From: UBA5266 sp964610025
Lineage (GTDB): Bacteria > Bacteroidota > Bacteroidia > Bacteroidales > WCHB1-69
DNA length: 64,000 nucleotides
Assembly (NCBI GenBank): GCA_964610025.1
Contig: CAZSTX010000002.1
Span: forward strand, 49,365 to 113,364
Direction of reading: 5' to 3'
The stretch's first letter is position 1. Every line of letters begins with the position of its first letter. Shown piece by piece: positions 33,383 to 41,076 of this stretch. The position numbers and the translations under genes were made by a program. The notes under the pieces were generated by a model. It did not search any database. It was not told the origin of the DNA and was given only the letters and a program-made list of their open reading frames with translations.

Positions 33383-34342
33383 ATGAAAAAGATTAAATAT
33401 ATAATAGCCACAATATTTATTGTGGCTATTGGAACCACAATATTTTGGGCATGCCAAAAAGAAAATGATAAGATATATAATCCAAAAAATAATAGTATAA
33501 AAAACCAAAAATCAATGGGCAATTACCAGCAACCTACACAAATTGTAGAAATACATACAGTTATAAATGTAGGTGAAGCAGGTTATCCTATAAGTGGTAA
33601 TGCTGTTGTAGGAAATTATGACGGACGAATTTATGAGTGTGATTTAATAGGTGTAATTCATGTAGTAGAAACAGATGAAGTGTTTGCTGTTCATTTAACA
33701 GCAGTACTGAAACCTGAATTTGAAGATATTATGATTGATGTTGAGCCTGTAATGGAAAATTATATCATTACGGTAAACGGAATACCTTTTAATCAAGATT
33801 TTATATTAATTTTTCCTATAAATACAAGTTTTATCGAAATTACATATCCCGATATTCTTAATTTATGGGCAGAAATAGTAGAGATATGCACTACAAATAC
33901 AGTAATAGTCTATCCTTTTGTTTTACACGAAAGCATGTTGCCATATCAATATGCAGTTTATGAACACGATTTTCCAATGGCGTTCGTGTACATATGGACT
34001 ACACTTGACAGTTATGCAGGGGGAGAAAGGGGATATTTTATGCTTTCTTTTGATGATGCAAATGCCTTTTTGCATTATGGCTTTGTAACAGAGTCGACTA
34101 TCCATTTTGACCCGAGTGTTTTTGTTGATGACCCTAATAATCCACCCGTAAATATTGATAATATTGATGATGATGATTACGATACAATGTATGGTTGTAA
34201 ACTTTACAAAGTTATAATTACGAAAAGCGAAAATAGGGCAGAAAGATGGTGTGAACGACAAATTAAAAATGGTTATGAGATTATAGTTACAAATCTCGGT
34301 AATGGCTGGATTAAATGCGAGGCTGCAAAAAATTGCAAATAA
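33383..34342 (+). CDS. Predicted lipoprotein, family A copy 1 (unknown function)
   Basis: A 319-residue protein with a lipoprotein-type signal peptide ending FWAC, with Cys24 as the likely lipidated residue. The central domain (about residues 43-215) is predicted beta-rich and acidic and has no family I recognise. It is followed by an Asp/Asn-rich spacer (NIDNIDDDDYDT). A short C-terminal module (CKLYKVIITKSENRAERW, then NGWIKCEAAKNCK) resembles a SPOR-like fold with four Cys. DNA encoding the central domain is duplicated exactly in copy 2, while both ends differ. Function is unknown; surface exposure is likely. Confidence 0.7.
   Translation: MKKIKYIIATIFIVAIGTTIFWACQKENDKIYNPKNNSIKNQKSMGNYQQPTQIVEIHTVINVGEAGYPISGNAVVGNYDGRIYECDLIGVIHVVETDEVFAVHLTAVLKPEFEDIMIDVEPVMENYIITVNGIPFNQDFILIFPINTSFIEITYPDILNLWAEIVEICTTNTVIVYPFVLHESMLPYQYAVYEHDFPMAFVYIWTTLDSYAGGERGYFMLSFDDANAFLHYGFVTESTIHFDPSVFVDDPNNPPVNIDNIDDDDYDTMYGCKLYKVIITKSENRAERWCERQIKNGYEIIVTNLGNGWIKCEAAKNCK
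33403..33430 (+). repeat. Perfect 13-bp inverted repeat within signal-peptide codons
   Basis: AATAGCCACAATA (33403-33415) and TATTGTGGCTATT (33418-33430) are exact complements separated by two bases. They begin 20 bases after the start of the ATG of the lipoprotein gene. Such a stem in the mRNA would lie at the ribosome's initial footprint. Confidence 0.8.
33418..33442 (+). repeat. Alternative overlapping hairpin
   Basis: TATTGTGG (33418-33425) can also pair with CCACAATA at 33435-33442, which repeats the CCACAATA at 33408-33415. The two stems share one arm and exclude each other. Confidence 0.65.
33507..34028 (+). repeat. 522-bp direct repeat, copy 1
   Basis: Reading both copies base by base, 33507-34028 equals 35751-36272 with a constant offset of 2244 and no difference. 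The first mismatch is at 34029 versus 36273. It encodes the central domain of family A. Confidence 0.9.
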
Positions 34343-34356
34343 AAATTATATAAGTC

Positions 34357-34980
34357 ATGAATACAAATAAATCGATAAAGACAGTATTTCTGTTTCTTGT
34401 TATTGCCATGAGTCTTTCTTCATGCATTGAATATAGAATATCATGTTCACATAAAGAAATTTTTCTCCCCGTAGAGTCCGACACTGCTGCGAAAATTAGA
34501 GCAATGTCGTCAGGTTCTATTTTTTCTCTCAACCCGAAATATCTTATTAACGTGACTGATAAGCCGCCATTTCAAAAGGCATTTTTCCGTGACAGTTGGG
34601 CTTTATATGAATTAATAGGAGATGTTTTTGATGCACTTTGGTTACAACGCTGGACTCCGCGTTGGATACCATATTGGACACCTCAGAGAACACCTTATGA
34701 TGAGCCAATGTCAAATGAAGAAGGGGGGAAAGGTTATATGGTTATTTTCTGTGATGAAGAATACATATATTCAGGAGTTATTAGAGAAAAGGATAGTGTG
34801 TTATATGCTAAATACAATCCGATAACAAAAGAGGATAGGGGTATGAGCTCTGTTATAAAAACGAGAAATGATTGTAAGTTTTATCGTTGGATAATACAAG
34901 AAATGAATAGAGGGACAATAATTTCTATCACAGGAACACGAAAAACATTTGTTGCTAAATCATTTAATCCGAATTGGTAA
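34357..34980 (+). CDS. Predicted lipoprotein, family B copy 1 (unknown function)
   Basis: A 207-residue protein with signal peptide MNTNKSIKTVFLFLVIAMSL and lipobox SSC (Cys23). It then reads FLPVESDTAAKIRAM, a Trp-rich middle (WLQRWTPRWIPYWTPQRTP) and a conserved C-terminal half, EPMSNEEGGKGYMVIFCDEE to SITGTRKTF. Most of the C-terminal half is shared with family B copy 2. The Trp-Thr-Pro run looks like expansion of a short repeat. It lies 14 bases after the family A gene. No known domain was recognised. Confidence 0.7.
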   Translation: MNTNKSIKTVFLFLVIAMSLSSCIEYRISCSHKEIFLPVESDTAAKIRAMSSGSIFSLNPKYLINVTDKPPFQKAFFRDSWALYELIGDVFDALWLQRWTPRWIPYWTPQRTPYDEPMSNEEGGKGYMVIFCDEEYIYSGVIREKDSVLYAKYNPITKEDRGMSSVIKTRNDCKFYRWIIQEMNRGTIISITGTRKTFVAKSFNPNW

Positions 34981-35001
34981 AAAAAAGGGAGTAAAAAAGA
35001 A

Positions 35002-35009
35002 AGGGAGGT
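35002..35009 (+). promoter_or_regulatory. Strong Shine-Dalgarno before family B copy 2
   Basis: AGGGAGGT lies four bases before the ATG at 35014, an unusually good match for this window. Confidence 0.65.
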
Positions 35010-35013
35010 AATC

Positions 35014-35592
35014 ATGAACTTGACTAAATCTGTAAAAAAAGCATTTTTGTTTCTTACTATTGTCGTGAGCATTTCATGTTCGCAAAAAGGTGTCTTTCTT
35101 CCCGTGGAGTCCGATTATGCCGCGAAAGTTAGAGCAATATTGGATACTACTCGTACTTTTAGTGATCCAAATTACCCTATTCTGTTAACCGATAAACCTC
35201 CTTTTGAAAAAGCGGTATATCGGGACAGTAGAGAATTTAATATATTGATGATGGATGTTTTTTCAACACTTGATTGTCAATTTTGGACACAACGTTGGTT
35301 GCTACAGGCACCACCAGAGCCAATGTCAAATGAAGAAGGGGAAAAAGGTTATATGATTATTTTTTGTGATGATGATTACATATATTCAGGTGTAATTAGA
35401 GAAAAGGATAGTGTGTTATATGCCAAATATAATCCCATAACGAAAGATAACAAGGATATGTATCCTACCGTAAAAACGAAGAATATGAATAAGTTTTACT
35501 ATTGGATAATGCAAGAAATGAACAAAGGAGCAATAATTTCTGTTACAGGCACGCAAAAGGTGTATTTTGCTAAATCATTTGATAAAAATTGA
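35014..35592 (+). CDS. Predicted lipoprotein, family B copy 2 (unknown function)
   Basis: A 192-residue paralogue of the preceding gene with lipobox SISC (Cys22). It shares FLPVESDYAAKVRAI, the EPMSNEEGEKGYMIIFCDDD block and GVIREKDSVLYAKYNPITK. The Trp-rich middle is shorter (CQFWTQRWLLQAPPEP). Unlike family A, the two B copies have diverged by many substitutions, so they are an older duplication. It lies 33 bases after copy 1 and 11 bases before the family A copy 2 start. Confidence 0.7.
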   Translation: MNLTKSVKKAFLFLTIVVSISCSQKGVFLPVESDYAAKVRAILDTTRTFSDPNYPILLTDKPPFEKAVYRDSREFNILMMDVFSTLDCQFWTQRWLLQAPPEPMSNEEGEKGYMIIFCDDDYIYSGVIREKDSVLYAKYNPITKDNKDMYPTVKTKNMNKFYYWIMQEMNKGAIISVTGTQKVYFAKSFDKN

Positions 35593-35603
35593 AAGGATAA
35601 AAA

Positions 35604-36580
35604 ATGAAAAAAATAGTTAAAAACATAAATTTAGTGGTAGTTTTAGTAATAGCGGTGATAGGAGCAATGTTTTTTATGCCTGCCAAAAGGATGAGGATAA
35701 AACAATATTATCGCAAAATAAACAGTTTATAACTTCAACTCCCAAGGCGAAAAAATCAATGGGCAATTACCAGCAACCTACACAAATTGTAGAAATACAT
35801 ACAGTTATAAATGTAGGTGAAGCAGGTTATCCTATAAGTGGTAATGCTGTTGTAGGAAATTATGACGGACGAATTTATGAGTGTGATTTAATAGGTGTAA
35901 TTCATGTAGTAGAAACAGATGAAGTGTTTGCTGTTCATTTAACAGCAGTACTGAAACCTGAATTTGAAGATATTATGATTGATGTTGAGCCTGTAATGGA
36001 AAATTATATCATTACGGTAAACGGAATACCTTTTAATCAAGATTTTATATTAATTTTTCCTATAAATACAAGTTTTATCGAAATTACATATCCCGATATT
36101 CTTAATTTATGGGCAGAAATAGTAGAGATATGCACTACAAATACAGTAATAGTCTATCCTTTTGTTTTACACGAAAGCATGTTGCCATATCAATATGCAG
36201 TTTATGAACACGATTTTCCAATGGCGTTCGTGTACATATGGACTACACTTGACAGTTATGCAGGGGGAGAAAAGGGATATTTTACACTTTCTTTTAATGA
36301 AACAAATCCTCTTTTTCATTATGGCTTTGTAACAGAGTCGAGTATCCATTTTGACCCGATTTGGACTGATCCCGTTAATATAGATGAGCCTTACGACGAT
36401 GGCGGTGATTTGTGCTTTAAAATAGTAAGAAGAAAATTTGATACTTTCGATGAGGCATGGGACTATGCAATGGAAAAAATATCACTTCGAGAGGGTAATT
36501 CGGTTAATATTTATAAAGATAAAGACACAGGAAAGTATATTGTTTCGTATGATGATGGGAACCCCTCTGTTCATCCATAA
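35604..36580 (+). pseudogene. Family A copy 2, frameshifted at a T-run (or phase-variable)
   Basis: The intact-looking start ATG 35604 encodes a signal peptide (MKKIVKNINLVVVLVIAVIG) but runs out of frame at the six-T run 35670-35675. One extra T would join it to the downstream frame as FFYACQKDEDKT, recreating the lipobox. The downstream frame is then open to TAA 36580. Its first ATG (35759) would give 273 residues with no signal peptide. The central part matches copy 1 exactly. The C-terminus (about the last 60 residues, CFKIVRRKFDTFDEAWDYAM) is different and SPOR-like. Slippage-based switching, true decay or a sequencing error are all possible. Confidence 0.75.
35751..36272 (+). repeat. 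522-bp direct repeat, copy 2
   Basis: Identical to 33507-34028 with no indel. The sequence on both sides differs from that around copy 1. Confidence 0.9.
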
Positions 36581-36585
36581 AAAAC

Positions 36586-36807
36586 ATGATAGTTACCCTC
36601 CTATACAGGTACAATGACAAGGAGCAGTATATGCTTTAGGGCACCTCAAAAAAAGATTTAATCTTATATTATAATACGGATGATCATAAAGAATTTTTTG
36701 ATTTTACTCTTTATAGAGAAGATATAAAAAACGCTAAACAAAACATTCTGTTCGACACCATAAAAATACCTCAAGTAATTTATTGGGAACATCAAACAAT
36801 ATATTAA
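36586..36807 (+). pseudogene. Small broken reading frame with internal TAG
   Basis: From ATG 36586 the frame reads MIVTLLYRYNDKEQYML, then TAG at 36637-36639. It continues open for 55 more codons (GTSKKDLILYYNTDDH to YWEHQTIY) to TAA 36807. The composition looks coding. It may be the remnant of a further array member, or the downstream part may be a gene fragment. It has no visible similarity to families A or B. Confidence 0.45.
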
Positions 36808-36816
36808 CAAATATTG

Positions 36817-36824
36817 TATTTTTG
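36817..36824 (+). promoter_or_regulatory. -7-like element in the 36808-36999 gap
   Basis: TATTTTTG matches TAnnTTTG, but the next gene starts 175 bases away. It may drive a long leader or a small RNA ending near the inverted repeat at 36915-36939. Otherwise nothing is seen in this gap. Confidence 0.35.
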
Positions 36825-36914
36825 CAGAATAGAATTATAAAAGAAAATGCCAACAAATAAATGAGTTTAAATTTGTTCTGTTATTTTGTAATCCTTGTTG
36901 TAAACTCGGCTTAA

Positions 36915-36939
36915 TTTTTATCAAAATTATTGATAAAAA
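36915..36939. repeat. Perfect 10-bp AT-rich inverted repeat
   Basis: TTTTTATCAA (36915-36924) and TTGATAAAAA (36930-36939) flank AATTA. It lies 60 bases before the OmpA-domain gene. It could be an operator or a weak terminator. Confidence 0.45.
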
Positions 36940-36999
36940 AAACAACTGTAATTTAAATATGTCAAAATTTTTATTCAAATATTAATAATTACATAAATA

Positions 37000-37824
37000 A
37001 TGAAATTTAAAGGGTTAATAATTGTTTTTTTTTCATTTATTTCTATTTCTTTTTCTCAAAATAAAGATACGTTATTCTTGTATTACGATATAAATGAATT
37101 TAGTATAAACGATAAAAATAAATTAATTATCAGTAATTTTTTATCTTTCAATGATATACTTTCTGTAGAAATTGTTGCTTATACCGACTTTTTAGGAAGT
37201 TCATTTTATAACCAAGAGTTATCCCAAAAACGCGCGGAAGTAGTTTATAATTATTTATTAAACAAAGGATTTCCTAAAAATAATATTATTTTTTATCATG
37301 GCTTAGGTGTTTTTCCAAAAAGCCATTTATTTCGAAGCGATAATGAAACTATCATCGGAGTTCCATCACATCGAAGAACAGAAATAATATATGTAAAAAA
37401 AGAAAACAAAGCATCAGAAACACTTTCTTTTCTTGATATAAATGACTTTGATATAGGACAAGAAATTGTTTTAGAAAATATTATTTTTATAGGCGGAACT
37501 CCTAATTTTAAGGCAGAATCGGCGGCTATGCTGCAAGATTTAGTGAAAATAATGCAGCAATATCCTACATTAGCAATAGAAATACAAGGACATATTTGTT
37601 GTAAAGACGATGGGGAAGACGGTTATGATATAATAAATCAAAATAATTTTTTAAGTTTAAATAGAGCTAAAGCCGTATACGACTTTTTGATAAAGGCAGG
37701 TATTGATAGTACTCGAATGATATACAAAGGCTACGGCTCATCAAAAAAACGTTTTCCTCAAGAAAAAACGACTTATGAAGAAGACCTTAATCGGCGTGTC
37801 GAAATTAAGATTTTAAATAAATAA
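37000..37824 (+). CDS. Protein with two tandem OmpA-like peptidoglycan-binding domains
   Basis: A 274-residue protein with signal peptide MKFKGLIIVFFSFISISFSQ. Domain 1 (about 25-135) has AYTDFLGSSFYNQELSQKRA, where an OmpA domain has GHTDxxG, and HRRTEI. Domain 2 (about 155-272) has IQGHICCKDDGEDG, NRAKAVYDFLIKAGI, YKGYGSSKKRF and NRRVEIKIL. No beta-barrel or TPR part is present. Domain 2 matches the consensus better and is probably the one that grips peptidoglycan. Two cysteines (GHICC) sit in its ligand loop. A promoter match in the immediate upstream region is not evident. Confidence 0.8.
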   Translation: MKFKGLIIVFFSFISISFSQNKDTLFLYYDINEFSINDKNKLIISNFLSFNDILSVEIVAYTDFLGSSFYNQELSQKRAEVVYNYLLNKGFPKNNIIFYHGLGVFPKSHLFRSDNETIIGVPSHRRTEIIYVKKENKASETLSFLDINDFDIGQEIVLENIIFIGGTPNFKAESAAMLQDLVKIMQQYPTLAIEIQGHICCKDDGEDGYDIINQNNFLSLNRAKAVYDFLIKAGIDSTRMIYKGYGSSKKRFPQEKTTYEEDLNRRVEIKILNK

Positions 37825-37846
37825 AGTATGATAAAAAAAAATAATG

Positions 37847-37854
37847 TACTTTTG
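37847..37854 (+). promoter_or_regulatory. -7 promoter element for the MltD-like gene
   Basis: TACTTTTG matches TAnnTTTG, 52 bases before the chosen ATG at 37907. It overlaps the upstream part of the open frame. Confidence 0.55.
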
Positions 37855-37906
37855 TAAAAATTTTCTGTTTTATTTATATTATTTTTTTAATGCAATAAAA
37901 TATCAC

Positions 37907-39469
37907 ATGCGTTTCATTTATTTATTCATTCTTTTTTTTATAAGTTTTTCTTTGTTAGCTCAAAATGAACAAAATACTTATTTAGATACAACAATAGAAG
38001 AAAATTCTAATATTTTAATACAGCTCAATGCGATTAATGAGACATGGTATGCTAAAAAGGCTATTTATTACGAAAAATCGCAACTCCCAGTTGCTTTTCA
38101 AGATATTGATTCAGAAAATATTGATTCTATTTACTATCATCGTTTAAAAATTATTACGGATCAAACTTTATTTCCTTTGGTTTACAATCAACAGATTCGT
38201 AATTATATTGAGCTGTATACCAAACGTTATAAAAGTTTATCATTATTATTAGGGTTGTCTCATTATTATTTTCCTATGTTTGAAGAGGCATTAGATAGAT
38301 ACAATTGCCCATTAGAATTAAAATATTTAGCAGTTATTGAGTCGGCTTTAAATCCTATAGCTGTTTCAAAAGCTGGCGCTACTGGGTTATGGCAATTTAT
38401 GTATAATACAGGAAAAATGTATGATTTGAATGTTAGCACATGGATTGACGATAGACGCGATCCGCTAAAAGCTACAGAAGCTGCTGCCAAGCATTTATAT
38501 GATTTAAGCGAAATGTTTTGGGGCAATTGGGTGTTAGCCATTGCAGCTTATAACTGCGGCCCAGGAAATGTGACGAAAGCCATTCAACGATCGGGAGGAA
38601 AAACCGATTTTTGGGAAATATATAATTATTTACCGAAAGAGACAAGAGGATATGTACCAGCTTTTTATGGAGCAATGTATGCAATGATGTATTACGATAA
38701 ACTTGGAGTACGCCCCGCCGAAATAAAATTAGAACTAACAGATACAGTTCATATAACAAATAAATTACACTTTCAACAAATAGCAGCTGTTATCAATATT
38801 CCAACAGAACAGTTAGTAAGTTATAATCCTCAATACAAACGAAATGTTATTCCAGCTTCCGATAAAACATTAATATTAACTTTACCAGTCGAATACATTA
38901 GCGCATTTATTGAAAATAAAGACAGTATTTACAACTACAATACTTCGTTGTATTTTCCTACTTATACTATTTCAGATATTACTTTTTCTGATGCCGAAAA
39001 TGCTTCTATAGCCAGCACTTCTAAATATAAATTTCATATTGTAAAAAATGGAGAGTCTTTAAGTATTATTTCCAGAAAATATAATATTCCTGTCTCTGAA
39101 CTCTCTCGATTGAATAATAAAAAATCGACTACGATACACCCCGGAGAAAAACTAATCGTTGGTTATGTAAAAGTGCCTATACAGAAAAAAGATAGTATAA
39201 CAACTTTAGATGCAACACTTGTAGACAAAAACACTTCTGATAGTATGAATGTAAATCTTGATACAGTCAGTGTTTCTTTACCCTCAGAATCTGTAAAACA
39301 ATCGAACAAAACGACTAATTATACTTCTTATAAAATAGAAAAAGGAGATACTTTGTGGAGTATTGCTCAACGTTTTCAATCTGTAACAATTGAAGACATA
39401 AAAAAAGAAAATAATTTAGCTTCTGATGCACCTTTGATTATTGGTAAAATTTTACGTATTCCTCAATAA
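37907..39469 (+). CDS. MltD-type lytic transglycosylase with two LysM domains
   Basis: The start is set at ATG 37907, which gives a clean signal peptide (MRFIYLFILFFISFSLLAQ) and 520 residues. The longer frame would put the promoter inside the gene. The SLT domain has the catalytic Glu in LAVIESALNPIAVSKAGATG, then LWQFM, AYNCGPGNVTKAI and GYVPAFYGAMY. Two LysM repeats lie at about 380-428 (HIVKNGESLSIISRKYNI) and 473-520 (YKIEKGDTLWSIAQRF). It cleaves the peptidoglycan glycan strand. It abuts truB with no gap. Confidence 0.92.
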   Translation: MRFIYLFILFFISFSLLAQNEQNTYLDTTIEENSNILIQLNAINETWYAKKAIYYEKSQLPVAFQDIDSENIDSIYYHRLKIITDQTLFPLVYNQQIRNYIELYTKRYKSLSLLLGLSHYYFPMFEEALDRYNCPLELKYLAVIESALNPIAVSKAGATGLWQFMYNTGKMYDLNVSTWIDDRRDPLKATEAAAKHLYDLSEMFWGNWVLAIAAYNCGPGNVTKAIQRSGGKTDFWEIYNYLPKETRGYVPAFYGAMYAMMYYDKLGVRPAEIKLELTDTVHITNKLHFQQIAAVINIPTEQLVSYNPQYKRNVIPASDKTLILTLPVEYISAFIENKDSIYNYNTSLYFPTYTISDITFSDAENASIASTSKYKFHIVKNGESLSIISRKYNIPVSELSRLNNKKSTTIHPGEKLIVGYVKVPIQKKDSITTLDATLVDKNTSDSMNVNLDTVSVSLPSESVKQSNKTTNYTSYKIEKGDTLWSIAQRFQSVTIEDIKKENNLASDAPLIIGKILRIPQ

Positions 39470-40210
39470 ATGATACTTACTGCCCTTCAGAAAATAAACA
39501 TAAAAGAAGGTTCTGTTTTACTTATTGATAAACCATTAAGATGGACATCTTTTGATGTTATTAATAAATTAAAATATGAAATTAGAACTATCACCGGAGA
39601 AAAAAAAATTAAAATAGGACATGCTGGCACCTTAGACCCATTAGCTACTGGATTATTGATCGTTTGTATTGGAAAATATACAAAAAAAATACCTGATTTT
39701 CAAAATTTAAACAAACGTTACACAGGAACGTTTACTGTGGGTGCAACAACAAAAAGTTATGATTTAGAACATTTGCCCGAAAACTTTTTCCCTTACAATC
39801 ATCTCACACTTGAAGAAGTAGAAAAAGCATGCAAACAATTAACAGGTAATATTTTTCAAACCCCACCTATTTATTCGGCAGTTAAATTAAAGGGAAAATC
39901 AGCCTTTGAATATGCCCGACAAGGAGATGAGATTGCGTTAAAGACAAAAGAAGTTAGTGTTTATTCTTTTGATATAACACAGTTTGACCTTCCAAATATT
40001 GATTTTGAAATACATTGTAGTAAAGGAACTTATATTCGTTCTATTGCTTCTGATTTAGGAAAAATATTGGGAGTTGGAGCTTATTTAAGCAAGCTATGTC
40101 GCACTCAAATAGGTGATTTCAATATAAACGAAGCTTACGATTTTAGTCCATTAATTGATGAAACTAAAGTCAAAAAAAATACAACTAAAAAAAAGAATTT
40201 TGAATTATAA
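39470..40210 (+). CDS. truB: tRNA pseudouridine(55) synthase TruB
   Basis: Makes pseudouridine 55 in the T-loop of tRNAs. A 246-residue enzyme with GSVLLIDKPLRWTSFDVINK and the catalytic Asp in KIGHAGTLDPLATGLLIVCI. YTGTFTVGATTKSYDLEH, FQTPPIYSAVKLKGKSAFEY and CSKGTYIRSIASDLG follow. It begins at the base after the MltD-like stop and is followed two bases later by a methyltransferase. Confidence 0.95.
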   Translation: MILTALQKINIKEGSVLLIDKPLRWTSFDVINKLKYEIRTITGEKKIKIGHAGTLDPLATGLLIVCIGKYTKKIPDFQNLNKRYTGTFTVGATTKSYDLEHLPENFFPYNHLTLEEVEKACKQLTGNIFQTPPIYSAVKLKGKSAFEYARQGDEIALKTKEVSVYSFDITQFDLPNIDFEIHCSKGTYIRSIASDLGKILGVGAYLSKLCRTQIGDFNINEAYDFSPLIDETKVKKNTTKKKNFEL

Positions 40211-40212
40211 TT

Positions 40213-40848
40213 ATGCTGAAACTTCAAAAAGATGTTTGGAATCAAATTGCATATGATAAAGAATTTACAACACCATTACACATAGAACTAATAGAAGCAT
40301 CTATTAATAAAAATTCTTTCATCTTAGATGTAGGATGTGGATATGGAAGAACATTAGAAGAACTATATAAAAAAGGTTATACTCAATTATTTGGGCTCGA
40401 TTTTTCAGAAAAAATGATTGAAAGAGCTAAACAGCAATTTCCATTTTTAACGCTAAAAGTTCAACAGCAACAAGAAATTGATTTCTCTGATAATAGTTTT
40501 GATGTCGTGTTGTTATTTGCAGTACTTACTTGTATTACACAAAACGATGCTCAATTGTTTTTATTAAAAGAAATAAAAAGGGTTTTAAAACCAAACGGAA
40601 TTATTTATATTAATGATTTTCTTTTAAATATTGATATGCGAAATAAAGAACGCTACCATAAATTTCATGAAAAATATGGAATTTATGGAGTTTTCGAACT
40701 TCCCGAAGGTTTGGTTTTGCGTCATCATGCTTTAGATTGGGTTGAATATAGTTTGCAATTATTTCAACGTGTTTTGTTTAAAAGAACAACTTTCCCTACT
40801 ATGAATGGCAATAAATCAAATGCTTATTCTTTTATTGGAAAAAAATAA
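40213..40848 (+). CDS. Class I SAM-dependent methyltransferase (UbiE/COQ5-like fold)
   Basis: This 211-residue protein has SAM motif I ILDVGCGYGRTLEELYKKGY near residue 37, then LFGLDFSEKMIERAKQQFP. The acidic motif is IDFSDNSFDVVLLFAVLTCI, and the post-motif reads EIKRVLKPNGIIYINDFLL. The substrate cannot be read from sequence. It shares a transcription unit with truB and precedes the tRNA gene. Confidence 0.85.
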   Translation: MLKLQKDVWNQIAYDKEFTTPLHIELIEASINKNSFILDVGCGYGRTLEELYKKGYTQLFGLDFSEKMIERAKQQFPFLTLKVQQQQEIDFSDNSFDVVLLFAVLTCITQNDAQLFLLKEIKRVLKPNGIIYINDFLLNIDMRNKERYHKFHEKYGIYGVFELPEGLVLRHHALDWVEYSLQLFQRVLFKRTTFPTMNGNKSNAYSFIGKK

Positions 40849-40890
40849 TTTTTTTTTTAATTTTTAGTTGTTTCTTATTAAAAAAATATT

Positions 40891-40898
40891 TACTTTTG
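40891..40898 (+). promoter_or_regulatory. Promoter of the initiator tRNA gene
   Basis: TACTTTTG matches TAnnTTTG. A TTG at 40868-40870 gives a spacing of 20, the expected -33/-7 layout. It lies 34 bases before the tRNA. Confidence 0.7.
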
Positions 40899-40932
40899 CA
40901 TAAAATATTTTTCTATGAAAAATACGAGATAT

Positions 40933-41004
<72 letters not shown>

Positions 41005-41010
41005 CTTTAT

Positions 41011-41043
41011 AAAAGAACCATATCATTGCGATATGGTTCTTTT
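41011..41043 (+). terminator. Terminator of the tRNA-fMet gene
   Basis: AAAAGAACCATATC (41011-41024) and GATATGGTTCTTTT (41030-41043) pair perfectly over 14 bp with a five-base loop, and the downstream arm ends in T residues. It starts seven bases after the tRNA. Confidence 0.9.
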
Positions 41044-41076
41044 GTCGTCTATTGACAGTATAATAAAAATTGCTAA

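Noticed and set aside
33923..34261. Minus-strand open frame of 112 codons opposite the family A gene
   Set aside because: It is a shadow of the plus-strand gene. It reappears opposite copy 2 only because the DNA is duplicated, and it has no promoter or plausible domain.
33383..36580. Toxin-immunity or CRISPR-like interpretation of the repeated lipoprotein array
   Set aside because: The repeats are two large copies without spacers. The proteins have lipoprotein signals and no nuclease, deaminase or pore motifs, so neither reading is supported.
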